From positions 2,041,281 through 2,105,280 of the forward strand of contig NW_004797315.1 of assembly GCF_000002075.1 (NCBI RefSeq): 64,000 bases of DNA, written 5' to 3'. Position numbers and translations under genes: made by a program. The notes under the pieces were generated by a model. That model was given only the letters and a program-made list of their open reading frames with translations. It was not told where the DNA came from and ran no database searches. Shown in pieces: positions 48,801-58,169 of the stretch. The stretch comes from Aplysia californica. Taxonomy: Eukaryota > Mollusca > Gastropoda > Aplysiida > Aplysiidae. The first letter of the stretch is position 1. Every line of letters starts with the position of its first letter.

Positions 48801-50311
48801 CTCCATGAAACAGTACAATGTTTGCCCCAGATGGGATCACACCAAGGTGTGAACTGACCGATGCGTTTCTTTTCCCCAAACATCGCACTCGCATCTGACC
48901 TCACCACCTAAACTTACATCACTCCCCGGGGTGGGTAGGGCCTACAAGTTCGCTCCAGGAGGGATCACATCAAACTGTGAACTCTTCCCTGACCATTGAA
49001 AGCAGTTTTTCCCGAATTTGCGAGACAATCTGAATTTTAATTAGTGTGGTCACATCGTAATGGTGCGTAACGACAAAGGAGGTTTGGGGAGGGGGGGGGG
49101 ACTCAATCAGAGATGGAAAGCTAAAATTGGATAGGTAAAGGGGAGAGGCAACTGGATAAACGTAGATAAAGATCTCAAGACTCACGATAGGCTAATGAGT
49201 GTGTATATATAATATTATTTATGGCATGCCTCATGCCACTGTGATTGGTCATCAAGGTTGACCACTCTTTGCTTGCCATATGTCATAAATCCACCCAGGG
49301 GTCACGTCAGTTCATGGGTCACTGTAGATTCTTCCTTGGCTTCGTTGGCTAAGATCCCGTATTTTCCTTGCTTCCGAGCACTGGGATCTTAGGCGGAGAC
49401 TACTGCAGTAGAGAATCTTTGGTTACACTACACTTACTAGACTCTAGGAAACTATTGTATTTTGGTTTGCCGTGGGCGCCGTGGACTACACAGTGTGACC
49501 AAAATCTGTCAGACTACTACAATCAATTGAAACTGAAACTGTGTTCTCAATGTGTATCTAACAATTTTTAGGCTGCCTAAATTTCTTTTAAACTTTTTTT
49601 GGGTGGTTTTTGCTTAAGGCTACATTGATTCCTTGAGGATTTGTTAATGAAAAATTCAATGCACTTTTCCATTTCTATGCGGGCCATTTTCATCAATTTT
49701 ATGTTTTCTTAAGAGCAACTTTGTATCTACATTTTTCAATTTGGATACTCTTTCTGTAGAAATTTCCGACCTCTAGGACTGACTTACATTTGATCATATT
49801 GTCTTGCTCAAACAAGTTCTATTCATAATATCACTTACCCACTAGTTGCGTCTGTTCGTTTGGGTTGTTTTTTGTTCAACTTCACGGACCATTTCCACCG
49901 TTCAGTGCGTACATTGTATATTCAAATGCTTTGTATACTGTTTCCATTTTTAGTAATAAATAGCCTAATTTGTCAAATATACTGGATAAGTTATAAAATA
50001 TGATGTTTTGCATAAGCGCTGAAGTGTTTTAGCATATTAGCAGAAAGTACTCAAAATGTACTCATAAGTACTTTTTTAAAAAGTACTTGTACTCAAGTAC
50101 ATTTTATAGGAAAGTACTTTTACTGTACTTAAGTATATTTTTTAGATTGTACTTAAATTTGTACTTAAGTACTTTTTAAAAAGTACTTTAACAGCTCTGT
50201 TTGTGACCTTGTGTTCTTCCTCCATTTAATCAACAGGGCAAAGCAATTCGGAGAAAGCAAGAAATTCACAGGATATGCGAGAGCAACAGAGCTTTTGCCC
50301 ACTTACGATGA
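37211..50311 (+). CDS. MRPS7: Mitochondrial ribosomal protein S7, uS7m (6 coding exons)
   Basis: Coding exons are 37211-37317, 42611-42781, 43211-43274, 44483-44653, 45705-45842 and 50237-50311 (TGA), 726 nt, 241 residues; human MRPS7 has 242. Phases match throughout (2,2,0,0,0). Donors are GTATTG (weak), GTTAGT, GTAAGA, GTAAGT and GTAGGT. Exon 1 gives an alanine/serine/lysine-rich leader without acidic start, fitting a mitochondrial presequence. The ribosomal S7 core follows: [52 protein letters not shown], then [20 protein letters not shown]. uS7m nucleates the head of the mitochondrial small ribosomal subunit on 12S rRNA. The protein ends AHLR where human ends AHYRWW. The 5.3-kb first intron and 4.4-kb fifth intron are filled with transposable elements. 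Identification is strong; the first exon is supported by phase, position and length rather than sequence conservation. Confidence 0.94.
37612..38464. mobile_element. PiggyBac-like MITE, 853 bp
   Basis: TTAA flanks both ends (37608-37611, 38465-38468). Ends CTCTTATCCTGCG and, inverted, CCCTCATCCTGCG match at 11 of 13 positions. Target TTAA with CCCT-type ends is the piggyBac signature. It is an inverted relative of the long copy in LRRC14 intron 5; a third partial copy follows the gap at 47535-47846. Lies in MRPS7 intron 1. Confidence 0.75.
38636..38874. mobile_element. 239-bp MITE nested in foldback copy 2
   Basis: Ends AAGATTGAAGAATACCGGAC and its complement are perfect over 22 bp. An 8-bp duplication GAATTCTG flanks it, and foldback copy 1 shows the same site with a single GAATTCTG, an empty-site confirmation. 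The 8-bp duplication fits hAT-type mobilisation. Confidence 0.8.
39208..39303 (+). CDS. 31-codon frame inside foldback element copy 2
   Basis: Begins [18 protein letters not shown] and ends TAA, same length as the frame at 1781-1876 with two substitutions. Preceded by GAACTTCCGGGCAAAATAAA. Not recognised; see the copy 1 entry for alternatives. Confidence 0.3.
   Translation: MATRVVRLDSKSEIAIASLKTMKLAYFCAIT
39770..39891. repeat. (CT)n microsatellite
   Basis: About 120 bp of nearly pure CT repeat in MRPS7 intron 1. The long SLSL/RERE frames across it are artefacts. Confidence 0.95.
40091..40623. mobile_element. Foldback element with about 130-bp arms
   Basis: The left arm includes GCGAGCACCTAGCACA, ATTGGCCCAAATAT, CCATCTATTTTTGT and GGGGCTTCC. 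All recur inverted in 40487-40623. The loop carries GT-rich repeat (40290-40363). MRPS7 intron 1. Confidence 0.7.
40961..41887. mobile_element. TIR element, CAGTAGTCTCCGCCTAA family, copy 2
   Basis: A 927-bp copy, in opposite orientation to 33558-34469, TA on both sides. Left end CAGTAGTATTCACCTAAGAT, right end GTTAGGCGGAGACTACTG. Many shared interior blocks such as ATGAGTCTCAAGATATACGC. MRPS7 intron 1. Confidence 0.8.
43751..43933 (+). mobile_element. SINE-like repeat family T, copy 3
   Basis: Flanked by a 13-bp direct duplication TAGTGTACTGTGT (43738-43750, 43934-43946), with an A-rich right end. Lies in MRPS7 intron 3. Confidence 0.75.
44640..45175. repeat. Diverged 130-bp tandem array in MRPS7 intron 4
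   Basis: Four units are marked by GATAGTGCCAAGATG-like strings at 44761, 44895, 45024 and 45154, with spacings of 134, 129 and 130 bp. Each unit also has CATTCTTTCC, TTCTTTGTTTTATTTTGTAC and a pyrimidine run ending in TAG. The array begins at the exon 4 donor. Confidence 0.75.
46138..46660 (+). mobile_element. tRNA-derived SINE
   Basis: The head reads TATGGCCTAGAGGTTAAAGT (A box) and CCTGGGTTTGAATCC (B box, GGTTTGAATCC). The body includes GTGTGCAGTTGCGCACGTTA and TGGTGGTCCCAAAT, and it ends in an A-rich/TA repeat. Lies in MRPS7 intron 5. Confidence 0.7.
46849..46866. repeat. Poly-G tract (18 nt)
   Basis: One of seven G or C homopolymers of 15 nt or more in the window (others near 4113, 31794, 34096, 44391, 57452, 63756). 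Confidence 0.9.
47210..47534. other. Assembly gap
   Basis: 325 unknown bases inside MRPS7 intron 5. It starts after a CCCCCCTCCC run and ends within a piggyBac-like copy, so repeats probably caused the gap. Confidence 1.
47535..47846. mobile_element. PiggyBac-like MITE, partial copy
   Basis: Matches the last 310 bp of the copy at 37612-38464 and ends in the same CCCGCAGGATGAGGG followed by TTAA. Its left part is lost in the gap. Confidence 0.75.
48476..50199. mobile_element. hAT-like element, 1.72 kb, with nested TIR element
   Basis: Ends CAGAGCTGGTAG and AACAGCTCTG are flanked by a perfect 8-bp duplication TTTGTGAC (48468-48475, 50200-50207), the hAT hallmark. Subterminal regions are rich in AAGTACTTTT/GAGTACTTT repeats on both sides. 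No transposase is recognisable. A copy of the CAGTAGTCTCCGCCTAA family lies inside. MRPS7 intron 5; its right end is only 37 bp from the exon 6 acceptor. Confidence 0.88.
48676..49405. mobile_element. TIR element, CAGTAGTCTCCGCCTAA family, copy 3, left end missing
   Basis: Aligns with the copy at 33558 from TCATAATTTACGGAACAAAA to the right end ATCTTAGGCGGAGACTACTG; roughly the first 150 bp are absent. Nested inside the hAT-like element. Confidence 0.75.
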
Positions 50312-50610
50312 CACCTTTCTCACTGTTTTTTTTGTTGTTTGTTTGAGTTTTTAAGAGTGTGCATGTTGAGAGATGAAGAGATATTTCCTTTTGTTTTCAT
50401 GACAGGGACTTACTGGCCCATCAATAGAGGCAAAAAGAGAAATCATGTCATTAACATGATTAACTGTCATGGTGCTTGAAAAGTTCAACCTCCTGGGCAT
50501 AGGCCTACATTGTTCCAGTAATGAAGGCCGCAAAGGGTTTGTGTTTTTTTGGCAGAGAAATATTTTACCATCAGTGTGTGTAGGTGTACCGTACCCTCTC
50601 TAAAGCTATA

Positions 50611-51110
50611 CAGTGGAGACCTGATATAACGGGTGGTGGGACCAGAGACAGAAATGCAAGGGAAGTAAGCATTTGTGGACTAATCCAGCTGTATTTATTC
50701 ATGGGTGGTTTCCCTTGCCGTATGTACCCACGAACAGCACACAGCACCCCTCTCTGGTGGCCATGTGGCAGGCCTGCGCATGACACATTACGCGTGCGTG
50801 TAGCTAGGCTTTGGGCTAGATCAAAGTCTGCGGCACACAGCAGCCCTCTCTAGCTTCACCCGCTGCGTGTGCTTGCAGTGGCGTGGCTTGCGTAGGCTTG
50901 CTCAATCACTGCGTTACTCTCTCTCTCTTACCTTTTACACATTGTTAACGAGCATTTGTCCCTGCTATAACCGATTGGGCTCCGATGAGGTCCTGTTAAT
51001 ACCGATAACTTTTAATAGAGACAAAGAGTGGGAAAAAACGGGAATTTAAAAAATCCCTGTGTTTACTGGATCCCTGTTATTTGCGGGCCTGTTATATATG
51101 GTTTCCACTG
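50611..51110. mobile_element. Pogo-type MITE, 500 bp
   Basis: CAGTGGAGACCTGATATAAC at the left and GTTATATATGGTTTCCACTG at the right, TA on both sides. Shares AAGCATTTGTGGACTAATC and TAACCGATTGG blocks with the element at 57502-58169, which encodes a transposase remnant. Lies about 300 bp after the MRPS7 stop. Confidence 0.8.
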
Positions 51111-52787
51111 TAATTAGTAAGGAAATAGTACAAAATATTAAATAGTCTTTGAATGCTCATACGTTGGATTAGATCACCACAGCTGTGTGGACAAAAAAGC
51201 CTGTAAGCCTGTCACTGTATTTTCTAGTTTGCAACTAATTAGAAATGGTACTATGGCTGCTCTGCTTTCTTTTGTTTAGAGCAACTGCAGTGACAACTAC
51301 ATAGGGATTGTATGATGTAAAGTGAAGAATGCTTTTTGAAATGTCAGTGCGTTCTTTTCATCTTTTTACTCAAAAGAAAGGGGAACACTTGTAGGTTTTG
51401 TGTGTGTATGAGTATGTGATGTGCGCTCGTGAGTATGAACTAGTGCAAGAAGTGTGATCATTTTATCATTTTTCATGAAAATCTATACTTCACATGTTTT
51501 AATTAAAATGACTGATGACAGATATATGGGACTTTTGGGGTTTTTCTTTTGTTTTTGCCTTTTGTCTTCATTGCAAAAGTTGGTAATATTTTGGCCTGCT
51601 AATCTTGGATACTGTAGTCAATTGTAGATTTATCTACCATTCTTTTGTTTACAAGAATTTGACAGCTGTGTTGACTGTTGAACAGTTTACATGCGACAAA
51701 TGCAACAAGCCCATACTCTGCCAAGAAAAGTCCTTTATTTTAAGAATTCACAACATTTTTGGCAAAAACGAGTCATTCAAATCTGAGGAGATTCTGTGGT
51801 CAGTACAAAGTACAGCGCTGGAATCAGGATGTGCTGAGCCAATGAAATTGGTTGTCTAAATTTTTATGACTATCCGCTCTCTGGCTACACTCCAGTCACT
51901 TTAGCCAGCTTTGCATCTCTATTTTTTTTTCAATATATGCCTAGCAAGTTTCAAAGAACATCCACCCTTTCACGAAGGGAAGAAGAAGACAAAAAATATT
52001 AATAATGCCACCCCTCTCTGTTATGTGGAAATACTTACAACAAATCATGCACCAGCTTACATTTGTGAAGTAAAGAGTGGGCATGTGTCGCACTGCAGTG
52101 AGATTGAAAAAGATAACCTTTTGATATATTACATGCCAGAGTTGGCCTTCTGTGACTGCTTTGAGAAACAAATCTAAAAAATAAAAACGAAATTGTGGTA
52201 GCCGGTACATCCTAGGCCTAGGACTCACAAGTGCAAGACAACATTTGGTCGCTTTTAAGAACAAGAGGGCTAACCCAGATTTCGGGGGTTACCAGAAATC
52301 TTGACCTACACCAAAAGTGGACATCGCCCTACCTGTAGAAGTTTGGTTTCATTGGTGTGTATATTTCTTTGGTTAAAGAGAAAACTCTCCTGGTCTTTAA
52401 AAGAAACTGAAGAAGGGTCCAAAAACTTTAACTTTGATTTTCTCAAAACAGCATTTTTCGGGATAGCCCCCTTGTGCTTAAAAGCGACCATATAAAATAT
52501 GACCATTGATAGAAAGTGGAGAAGACTGTCTCTAGTCAACTTGCTCTCAAACTACACTTCGCAATGTGTGTTATCGTTTATACTTTTTTTTAAAACAACT
52601 TTCATTCACTTTGGAAAGGTTTTTCTGACCACAGGCTGGCATTAATTATACAGCTAAGCTACATACTACATGTACAACTATAGTTATGACCAACGTTGTT
52701 CCCGATGTCACCTGCCATCTAATCTACCTTTTTTCTTTCATTTTCATCCTTGCTAAAAAGTACAATTCCATGACTCAAGAAACAACA
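51111..52787. other. Intergenic, no recognised feature
   Basis: Frames of 84-107 codons here (51605, 51911, 51941) show no family features and overlap on both strands, so I treat the stretch as non-coding. Confidence 0.4.
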
Positions 52788-52975
52788 TGGGTGATTGGCA
52801 GGTGCTGTGGTATGGTTCACGCATTTCTTATAAATCAAACATCTGTTGTCCTTTTTTCTTCTTCTATTTTTTTTACTCTCTAGTAACAGTTCTAATATAC
52901 AGCACTTACATGACCTTTATTTGAGTTGCTAGTAATGTGAAATTCTTACTGTACGAAGACTAAAACAGAAACACC
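52788..52975 (+). mobile_element. SINE-like repeat family T, copy 4
   Basis: ATGGGTGATTGGCAGGTGCT ... TTACATGACC ... A-rich end; imperfect GAAACA repeats flank it. More diverged than copies 1, 3 and 5. Confidence 0.6.
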
Positions 52976-53739
52976 CATCAAGTGTAAGTGTAAGAAGCAG
53001 ACTAACATTAACAACACATTTATTATCTTATATCTTTCTTTTACTTTTTGAACCTATATATATGGCCAGAAAACCAGCTCATGGTGTACATTCGTTAAGC
53101 CAGAGGATGGTGATTCAATTGAGAAAAATGTTTTAAAAAGTTCGGGATTCAGAGGATCTGGCCATGGTTAACTCATTGAGGACACGCAGTCTGGTCATTC
53201 GGCAAAACAAGTTGAAGAGACGCTGTTTTGGGGTACGACTTAACAAAAAAAGAAATAAAAAATAGGCCTATAACTAGATCTAACTATAACTTAACTTTAT
53301 CATTCAAACAGATTTTTAAAAAAATTGTTTTCATTTTTTAATCTTAAAACTTAAAAAAGCAGTCAACAACTTGGATACACACTATGAAATACAAGCAAAT
53401 TCATGTTTCTGATTTGTGTCTGATGGTTCTAAATGTGCGGCTACTTTGCCTTTGGTCTGCTGCTGATCAGACATATGTGTCCACTACATCCTCAAATGAC
53501 TGATGTCATTGCTGGTCTATGGGGTAAAGGACAGGCTTTTCTCTGTTGCATATAGTCTGAAGTTGGATTTTCGCAAGGCAAAGATTATTTCATCGAGTCT
53601 TCGTTTTTATAATCAGGGGCTGTATCACACACAGCATGGATTTGGCCCTGACAGGCAGGGTCAACAGAGTAGCCTCCCTTCTAAATTAGTCTGAATAAAC
53701 TAAATTATAATTATAATAAATACAAATACAAGTCATGTA

Positions 53740-53916
53740 CTGTGGAGTCCACAAACACTTTTAATCTAAAAATAGCAGTTAAATGAAAGAAAATAAATTC
53801 CCCAATTTTTTTTCTTCTACATGTATATGAGCAACCTCTCTAAACCGAAAAACCCAGCTAAACCAAAGAATATCCAGAAGTCCTGCAGACTTCGGATTAT
53901 TAAGCAGACTCCACTG
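53740..53916. mobile_element. MITE with CTGTGGAGTCC ends, copy 3
   Basis: Left CTGTGGAGTCC and right GCAGACTCCACTG, TA-flanked. Shares AACCGAAAAACC-type interior with copies at 10786 and 13386. Confidence 0.55.
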
Positions 53917-54139
53917 TAGTGTTAATGGAGGTGTAAAAACTTTCTTTTCAAATCAAACCAAAATGCTGATGAGAAGTGGACCACTACAACGGAGTTAAGT
54001 GTAACATTGCAAAAAAATTAAACAGATGATCTCTAAAAACTTTTGTCTCAAATCCATAGTTTTATTAATTAAAAAGCCTCTCGTCAAATTGATGCATTAT
54101 CCATCTCAAAGCAAAGTCCTTTCTATCAAGACTGCCCTG

Positions 54140-54345
54140 GTGGCATTGGTAGCCCAGTGGTTAGACTTAGACTACCAGATGTGTAATCGTGAGATTGCGG
54201 GTTCGGGGGTTTGAGCCTCAGCTCGGTCCAACGTTGTGCCCTTGGGAAAGGCACTTAACACAAATTTTCCTCTTGGCTCGGTCCTTTCAGAGGTGGACTC
54301 GAAGGCGTCCTAACAGTGTTGACAGGGATGTAAAACCTACACCAT
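54140..54345 (+). mobile_element. tRNA-derived SINE, head and body
   Basis: TTGGTAGCCCAGTGGTTAGA resembles an A box; GATTGCGGGTTCGGGGGTTT is the B-box region; then TTGTGCCCTTGGGAAAGGCA. Same family as the full-length SINE at 32971-33325, but the GCGCTATA tail is absent. Confidence 0.7.
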
Positions 54346-54984
54346 TTCACTATTTCAAGTCTGCCCTGCGAGGACTCCATCTTATCTCTTTCACCCTAGC
54401 ACAAAATGTGTTCCTGTCTTGAATTTCAGTGGTTAAAGGATGCCACTGGAGAGGTTTATTTCTTTACCTCTGTTGTTTCATTCCAGCTTTTAGCACTACT
54501 AAATGATCATGATTGTGTCAATATGCTTCTCACTACCGAAATGGAACCTAACTTGGTAGGTGTTGCACCCATCAGCCATAGTTCAATCCAAAGTTTCCAC
54601 ACACGTTGCATGGTTCCTCGGAATAAGTCAATTCAAAAGGAAGACCTTATTATATTCATCAAAGGAGCCTTCATCGTACATGTACTTTTAGAAAATCTCT
54701 TTAAAAATCCCAGAAATTTCCCAAACTACATAAGCAATAAAGTAGACCTATGACAGCACAATGAAATATATAGGGGTTTTTAGTTCTCGTAAGAATTTTT
54801 TTTAACAGCATTTGCAACACAAATAGATCATAAAGGTGCTGAAATTGAGTTTTATGTCACTGACTAAAATACTGTTTGTTTTGGAGATTTTCAAAACCGA
54901 AAATACACTTTCTGGCACTTATTCTCAATACCTGAAGCTTTTAGGGAAAATCTTCACCCAATCAAAAAAAAAATATGTACAGTA

Positions 54985-55834
54985 CAGTCAAATCCCGTTA
55001 CACTGCCTAACTTGGAACAAGCATGAAATTGGCGTTACAGCAGGGCTGGTTGTACAATGGGATAGCACCAATTGCCATTTTGACTAATGGTTGACTGGTA
55101 TATATAGTGACTATAGAGACAAACTGTGACAAGTCTTCTTTCATCTAGATCTGTCTTGCGTGATTGCCATGCGCAGAGGAAAAATGAGTAGCCACCAATT
55201 GCATGTATTGCTCAATCTGAACTTCACATAAATTCAAATTGAAATTTTTTTGCCAGATCAGAAGCTAGGCGATATGTGTCAAGGACCCCATAATCCGATA
55301 CTCGTCTGTCCTCAAGACACCTAAGACCGAGAACGTAGACTTAAGCGTGAGTCCTCACCTTATAGAAGTCTCAAGGGCGCCTGCCACTGCCAGCCTTTCA
55401 CTTTTAGTCATTGGGCTGATATCTGGCGAAGCCATATATTTTGCTAAACGGCCACGGTAGCGCAGTTCCTTTGAAGTTTCTCCAGGTCACTTTAGAATTA
55501 CATTCCCTTTTCTAATATAAAATAGACAAAGCCTACAAATAAAAGTTTTCTCATAATCAGAAAATTAGAAGCATCGGAGACAAATGCTAAGCGGAACTCG
55601 CAGAGACGTTTGGGAAATGTAGGCCTACTATCAAGTAGCCACTGAGAGGATGCCATGCCCCGAGTGTAGTGTGTACCTCTGGCGACCAATTCTCAGACAG
55701 GTGGCGGATGGTGGAGTAAAGGCGCAAATACCATGTATGTTCATATAAGCGTTCCCTTTCAAGCAAAACCTGGCGGTAAGCGGGACAGGCAGTATAACGG
55801 ACCGGGGGAGGGGGGTAGCAACAAGGTTTGACTG
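54985..55834. mobile_element. Candidate 850-bp MITE with CAGTCAAA ends
   Basis: CAGTCAAATCCCGTTACACT at the left and AACAAGGTTTGACTG at the right, flanked by TA. The inverted match is good only over the first 8-12 bases. Confidence 0.5.
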
Positions 55835-55972
55835 TACATAGTATTATGATTATTATGAATACTGTGACAGTTTTGTATTCAGTGACATAAACTTCATTAT
55901 CTTTCTGTTATTATGTATACAAATAAACTGTTAATCAGGAAAGCAAACAACTTGTTAAAAATTTAAAAACCA

Positions 55973-55978
55973 TTTATT
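55973..55978 (-). promoter_or_regulatory. Candidate polyadenylation signal of COA4
   Basis: TTTATT on the + strand reads AATAAA on the - strand, 366 nt after the COA4 stop codon. It would give a 3' UTR of roughly 380-400 nt. Motif match only. Confidence 0.45.
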
Positions 55979-56343
55979 TTCGTATCACAAAAGACATGAA
56001 GTTCTGAAGTAGACTGAAGCATTCCCTGCACAGGTCTTTTCATGAACTGAAATACATTTCTGAATTGTACATGAAGAAACTTCCAATCATCAATTCAGTT
56101 GTGATTCATCTACAGTTCATCCCCAACCATGGAATGGGTATACCTCTTAGCAGCATTTTTAGTTTGTGTGATTTTGTCATTGACACAACATTTATTCCTA
56201 CTCTTTAACTTCAACACAACAACATTAAACCTAAAGCCACTCATTCTGATTAAACGACACTGATCCTTTTAAATGCAGCAAAGAGGTCATACTGGTGGAT
56301 TAAAACATTAATTTTAAAATTTGAATGCACAAGTGTCACTTAA

Positions 56344-56562
56344 TCAGCCTTTCAACTTCTTTTTCAATCCTGCTTCCATACACTTCCGAAATTCTGTGAC
56401 CGTCTGTTGACACTGTCGCCAGTCCTGCTTCTCCGCCATACACTCTTGCACAGCATAATGAAGCTTGAGACAGCCAGTCTTTTCAATCATGGTGATGACC
56501 GGATCATCCTCTTCTTCCTCCTCTGGCTTCCTCGTTCTGTCGTGGGCAGGGGGTTGAGCCAT
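56344..56562 (-). CDS. COA4: Cytochrome c oxidase assembly factor 4, twin CX9C protein
   Basis: A single coding exon gives 72 residues; human COA4 (CHCHD8) has 87. An acidic stretch (KPEEEEEDDPVITMIEKTG) is followed by a CHCH domain with two exact CX9C pairs: C-LKLHYAVQE-C at residues 31-41 and C-QQTVTEFRK-C at residues 51-61. The linker MAEKQDWRQCQ matches the family hallmark AQHQDWRQCQ. Such proteins are imported into the mitochondrial intermembrane space by the Mia40 relay, forming two disulfides, and COA4 supports complex IV copper and heme maturation. There is no N-terminal presequence, as expected. A CAG/TAG acceptor-like run just upstream of the ATG suggests a non-coding 5' exon, not resolved. 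The frame is intact and identification is strong. Confidence 0.93.
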   Translation of the reverse strand: MAQPPAHDRTRKPEEEEEDDPVITMIEKTGCLKLHYAVQECMAEKQDWRQCQQTVTEFRKCMEAGLKKKLKG

Positions 56563-57501
56563 TGTTGATAGTTGTTCTAAATCCTAGGCTTCCAGATGTT
56601 GCACACAGGAGAGGTTCTGGGGAGTACATTATTCATTTAATATTGATAATAATTTCCAGTAGCATTTATTGCTGCCATAAAAATATCATTATAATATGAA
56701 AACCACAGCATTTGATTTCATCTGGAGATCAAAAGAATGGTACAAATTTGTGATTATTTTACATTCCACATAGAATCTAATCTGCATTAAAAAAAACTCA
56801 CTTTGACTCTTTGTTAAATCTTTTAAGTTCAGATAATTCTTCAACCAGCACATTATCTCACTTGAGCCTATTCCCGTGTATTTAGGATGCACTGCCAGCC
56901 CGGTGGCCCAATCTCGTGTATTTACTGGGTGCGCTTTATCGATCGATAATTATCTCCTGTGTTTTTCGGTTACAAGCTTCGGGAAGCAGCGAGACAACTG
57001 TTGACCCACTTGTCTTCTTATGTTAATAATTTGGTGAAGTCAGTTATTTGCGATATTTTTTTAGCTGTAAGAGACTAAATCAGTCATTTCACCGCCATAA
57101 TAAGCTGTCCACCACGGAGGTAACCACTTATTAACCAAAACCCAAAAGTACCTGTCCAAGATAGCCACTTAAATGATCTCTCCTCACACAATGTAGTGCC
57201 ATTTAAAATAAGTTACAGTAGTCTCCGCCTAAACGCACAGTGTTCGGGAGAGCTCCCTAGTGTGTGTTTATACGGAGCGTGCGTTTACATGATCCTTTGC
57301 AAGGGGAGGAAGGGACGCAGTCATGTCATTGCCTTATTACTCTACTGACCTCCCTTGGAAGGAGGGGGCCATTTTGGCAGATAATGTGACGACACGTGAC
57401 TGTTTTGTGAAGGATTCCACGACAGGGCTTAAGAATACAAAGGCGTTGAAAGGGGGGGGGGGGGGGGGGGGGAGAAAGACAAACTCAATTAAATTAATAT
57501 A

Positions 57502-58169
57502 CAGTGGAAACCTGATATAACAGTGATGGTGGGAGTAGAGAAAAAGTCCTGTTATATCCGATCCCTGTTAAATCAGAACTGCTAGGAAAGTAAGCATTTG
57601 TGGACTAATCTAGCTGTACTTATTCATGGGTAGTTGCCCCAGCCACAAATACCCACGAACAAGGGTTTTGGCACTAACTTTCTCCTTGCCTCCTTAAACC
57701 ACATCAGCATCGGGTAGTCTCATCTCCTTTCTATCCAGAGCAAACTTTCCATTGGAGTATGCTGCCACTATCTTCTCTCTATCCTTGATAATGGTGTGAA
57801 TCGGCCCTTGTGGAATGTCGAACTGACGACAAATCTCTGTCAGTGGAGCTTGCTTTTTGTCAACAGTCTGGATTATTTCGTATTTTTTGTCAATTGAAAG
57901 GCATTTTCTCTTGCGCTTGACATCGTTGGTGACCATAATGAAAGAAGTAGGCTTAGATCGAGGCCGACCGATTGTCCTCTCTCTCTCCCTCTCTCTCTCT
58001 CTCTTACTTTTTACACATTGTTAATGAGCCTTTGTCCCTGCTATAACCGATTGGACTGCGATGAGGCCCTGTTATTGCCGATAACTTTTAATAGAGACAA
58101 AGAGTAGGAAAAAACGGGGATTTTAAACATCCCTGTTATTACCGGGCCTGTTATATATGGTTTCCACTG
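57502..58169. mobile_element. Pogo/Tigger-type element, 668 bp, nested
   Basis: CAGTGGAAACCTGATATAAC at the left and GTTATATATGGTTTCCACTG at the right, with TA duplicated. It carries the N-terminal transposase piece at 57694-57936 on the minus strand and a (CT)n tract near 57976. Same family as the non-coding MITE at 50611-51110. Confidence 0.85.
57694..57936 (-). CDS. CENP-B/pogo-type N-terminal DNA-binding fragment of a transposase
   Basis: 80 codons. KRKRKCLSIDKKYEIIQTVD, then EICRQFDIPQGPIHTII and KDREKIVAAYSNG form the psq/CENP-B N-terminal helix-turn-helix as in Tigger and pogo transposases. The second CENP-B HTH and the DDE domain are absent: full transposases are about 500 residues. 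After the stop, the next frame briefly continues WFKEARRKLVPKP, a usual downstream block, so this is a frameshifted, internally deleted gene. The intact part could still bind DNA if translated; there is no evidence of expression. Confidence 0.75.
   Translation of the reverse strand: MVTNDVKRKRKCLSIDKKYEIIQTVDKKQAPLTEICRQFDIPQGPIHTIIKDREKIVAAYSNGKFALDRKEMRLPDADVV

Noticed and set aside
51605-51859. 84-codon frame with CDKCNKPILC
   Set aside because: The cysteine pattern is too short to define a zinc domain and nothing around it supports a gene.
54140-54225. Possible tRNA gene
   Set aside because: A/B-box-like sequence is followed by the SINE body GTGCCCTTGGGAAAGGCA and lacks a good cloverleaf; it is a SINE head.
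54406-54753. 115-codon frame after the SINE
   Set aside because: No recognisable domain; composition like surrounding non-coding DNA; no splice or gene context.
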